Part shown: piece by piece, positions 15,773 through 17,188 of the stretch
How the letters are laid out: each line of letters opens with the position of its first letter
Position numbering within the stretch: position 1 is the first letter of the stretch
Source of the DNA: Pseudomonadota bacterium
Lineage (GTDB): Bacteria; Pseudomonadota; Alphaproteobacteria; Rhizobiales; Afifellaceae
Assembly (NCBI GenBank): GCA_023417735.1
Contig: JAEZEK010000204.1
Coordinates: 1 to 17,188, forward strand
Direction of reading: 5' to 3'
Length of the DNA: 17,188 nt
Translations under genes and position numbers: made by a program
Notes under the pieces: generated by a model
Databases searched by the model: none
What the model saw: the letters and a program-made list of their open reading frames with translations, nothing else
What the model was told of the DNA's origin: nothing

Positions 15773-17188
15773 ATGCCGCCGCTTCGGCCCTTGCGCGCGC
15801 TGCTTCTCATCATCGCCATTTGCCTCGCCAGCCTGCCGGTGCACGCCGATCCGATCGACGACGCGGCGGACCGGTTCGCGGGCGGCAGCTTCGACGCGAT
15901 CGAGGAGGGGATATCCGCCTTGGCGGCGACGGGCTCGGATCGCGCCGCGGAGATCATCGCCGCGCTGGGCGACCGGCGGCTCCTGGTCGGGGCGGATGGC
16001 CTCTTCGTCCGGACCCGCGACGGCACCCTCGTCGCGGCACGAAGCGGGCTTCCCGCCACCGTCGATCCTGCCGCCCTCAAGGAGGTGCGGGTGAACAACC
16101 GCATCCGCCGCGCGGCCCAGGCGGCGCTCGGCGCGCTGACGCTGATGGCGCCCGATCCCGGTCGGCGCCTGCAGGCGGCGCGGGCGGTCTTCACGTCCCG
16201 CGACGCCACGGCCCTGCCGGCGCTCGCCGAAGCGATCGCCAAGGAGAGCGTCCCGCAGGTGCGGGCGGCCATGGAGATGGCCCGCGCCGCGATCCTGATC
16301 GGACAGAGCGATGCCCCCCTGCCCGACCGCCTCGCCGCCGTCGAGACGCTGCGCATGCGCGGCGATCGCAACGCGCTGGCCCTTCTCAACGCCATGCCGC
16401 AGGACGCTCCCGCCGAGCTGCGCGAGGCGGCATCGGCCGCGGCAGCGTCCATCGAACAGCGCCTGCAGATCGCGGCGATCGGCCAGAACGTCGCCTACGG
16501 CATCAGCCTCGGTTCCGTCCTGCTGCTCGCGGCCGTCGGCCTCGCCATCACCTTCGGCGTGATGGGCGTCATCAACATGGCTCACGGCGAGATGGTCATG
16601 ATCGGCGCCTACGCCACCTTCATCGTGCAGGAACTCGTCCGCACCCATGCCCCCGGGCTGTTCGGCGCCTCCCTCTTCATCGCCGTTCCGGTCGCGTTCC
16701 TCACGGCGGGCGCGGTCGGCGTCGCCATCGAGCGCGGCGTCATCCGCTTCCTCTACGGCCGGCCGCTGGAGACGCTGCTCGCCACCTGGGGCATCTCGCT
16801 GGTGCTCCAGCAGGCGGTCCGCACGATCTTCGGCCCGACCAACCGCGAGGTCGGCACGCCGGCCTGGATGAGCGGCGCCTTCGACCTCTGGGGGATGACG
16901 CTGACCTGGAACCGGCTCGCCATCGTCGTCTTCGCGCTCGCCGTCTTCGCCGCCCTGCTGCTCGTCCTGCACAAGACGCCGCTTGGGCTCCAGATCCGGG
17001 CGGTCACGCAGAACCGGCGCATGGCCGCCTCGATGGGCATCCGCACCGACCGCGTCGACGCAATGACCTTCGGCCTCGGCTCGGGCGTCGCCGGCATGGC
17101 CGGGGTCGCCCTCAGCCAGATCGACAACGTCTCGCCGAACCTCGGCCAGGGCTACATCATCGACAGCTTCATGGTCGTCGTGTTCGGC
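15773..17188 (+). CDS. urtB: urea ABC transporter permease UrtB, 3' end cut by window
   Basis: UrtB is a LivH-family inner-membrane permease of the urea importer. The frame opens at the ATG at 15773 after GGGACAGG and continues for 472 codons to the window edge without a stop. It has two parts. Residues 1-24 form a signal peptide (ending PVHA), followed by about 210 Ala-rich helical residues (roughly 25-236) predicted to be periplasmic. The permease core begins near residue 240 with hydrophobic helices and contains VINMAHGEMVMIGAY (266-280), LATWGISLVLQQAVRTIFGP and TPLGLQIRAVTQNRRMAASM, typical of UrtB. Proteobacterial UrtB proteins commonly carry this N-terminal extension; its function is not established as far as I know. 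The remaining C-terminus and urtCDE should follow. Confidence 0.93.
   Translation, partial: MPPLRPLRALLLIIAICLASLPVHADPIDDAADRFAGGSFDAIEEGISALAATGSDRAAEIIAALGDRRLLVGADGLFVRTRDGTLVAARSGLPATVDPAALKEVRVNNRIRRAAQAALGALTLMAPDPGRRLQAARAVFTSRDATALPALAEAIAKESVPQVRAAMEMARAAILIGQSDAPLPDRLAAVETLRMRGDRNALALLNAMPQDAPAELREAASAAAASIEQRLQIAAIGQNVAYGISLGSVLLLAAVGLAITFGVMGVINMAHGEMVMIGAYATFIVQELVRTHAPGLFGASLFIAVPVAFLTAGAVGVAIERGVIRFLYGRPLETLLATWGISLVLQQAVRTIFGPTNREVGTPAWMSGAFDLWGMTLTWNRLAIVVFALAVFAALLLVLHKTPLGLQIRAVTQNRRMAASMGIRTDRVDAMTFGLGSGVAGMAGVALSQIDNVSPNLGQGYIIDSFMVVVFG

Overview
The window is ordinary, compact chromosomal DNA from a high-GC alphaproteobacterium, most likely of the Hyphomicrobiales/Rhizobiales type. 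That placement is inferred from GC-rich codon use, gene content and gene order; no rRNA or other species marker is present. I see no tRNA, insertion sequence, prophage, CRISPR array, toxin-antitoxin pair or defence gene.

Left part (1-5032), housekeeping genes. plsX and a 3'-truncated fabH form a translationally coupled lipid-synthesis pair on the minus strand. panC (pantothenate synthetase) is divergent from them and ndk (nucleoside diphosphate kinase) follows it. ndk converges on a MetY-type O-acetylhomoserine sulfhydrylase gene, with a strong GC hairpin between the two.

Middle part (5033-13990), an eight-gene minus-strand operon. In transcription order it holds a COG1022-type AMP-forming acyl-CoA ligase, LivG-like ATPase, LivH-like permease, a small unrecognised protein, LivM-like permease, a periplasmic substrate-binding protein, LivF-like ATPase, and a PaaK-like adenylating protein with an altered ATP-binding loop. 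A complete HAAT-type importer framed by two CoA-ligase-family proteins suggests uptake of a carboxylic acid (aromatic or alkyl) coupled to CoA activation. The substrate cannot be read from the sequence.

Right part (13991-17188), a urea-uptake locus. A 406-bp divergent intergenic region separates the ligase operon from urtA and the 5' part of urtB, which is cut by the window end. This region contains a consensus-matching sigma-54 promoter (TGGCACGGCCCTTGCT) and two upstream NtrC-like sites at about -126 and -97, an arrangement like glnA. This indicates nitrogen-limitation control of urea uptake. On the other strand, the ligase operon has a candidate -35/-10 whose spacer is filled by a 6-2-6 inverted repeat, a plausible repressor operator.

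Both substrate-binding-protein genes are followed by strong intercistronic hairpins, which would let the binding protein be made in excess over the membrane components. I found no obviously new system. The best leads are the nitrogen control region, the small protein inside the transporter operon, and the PaaK homologue lacking the usual P-loop.
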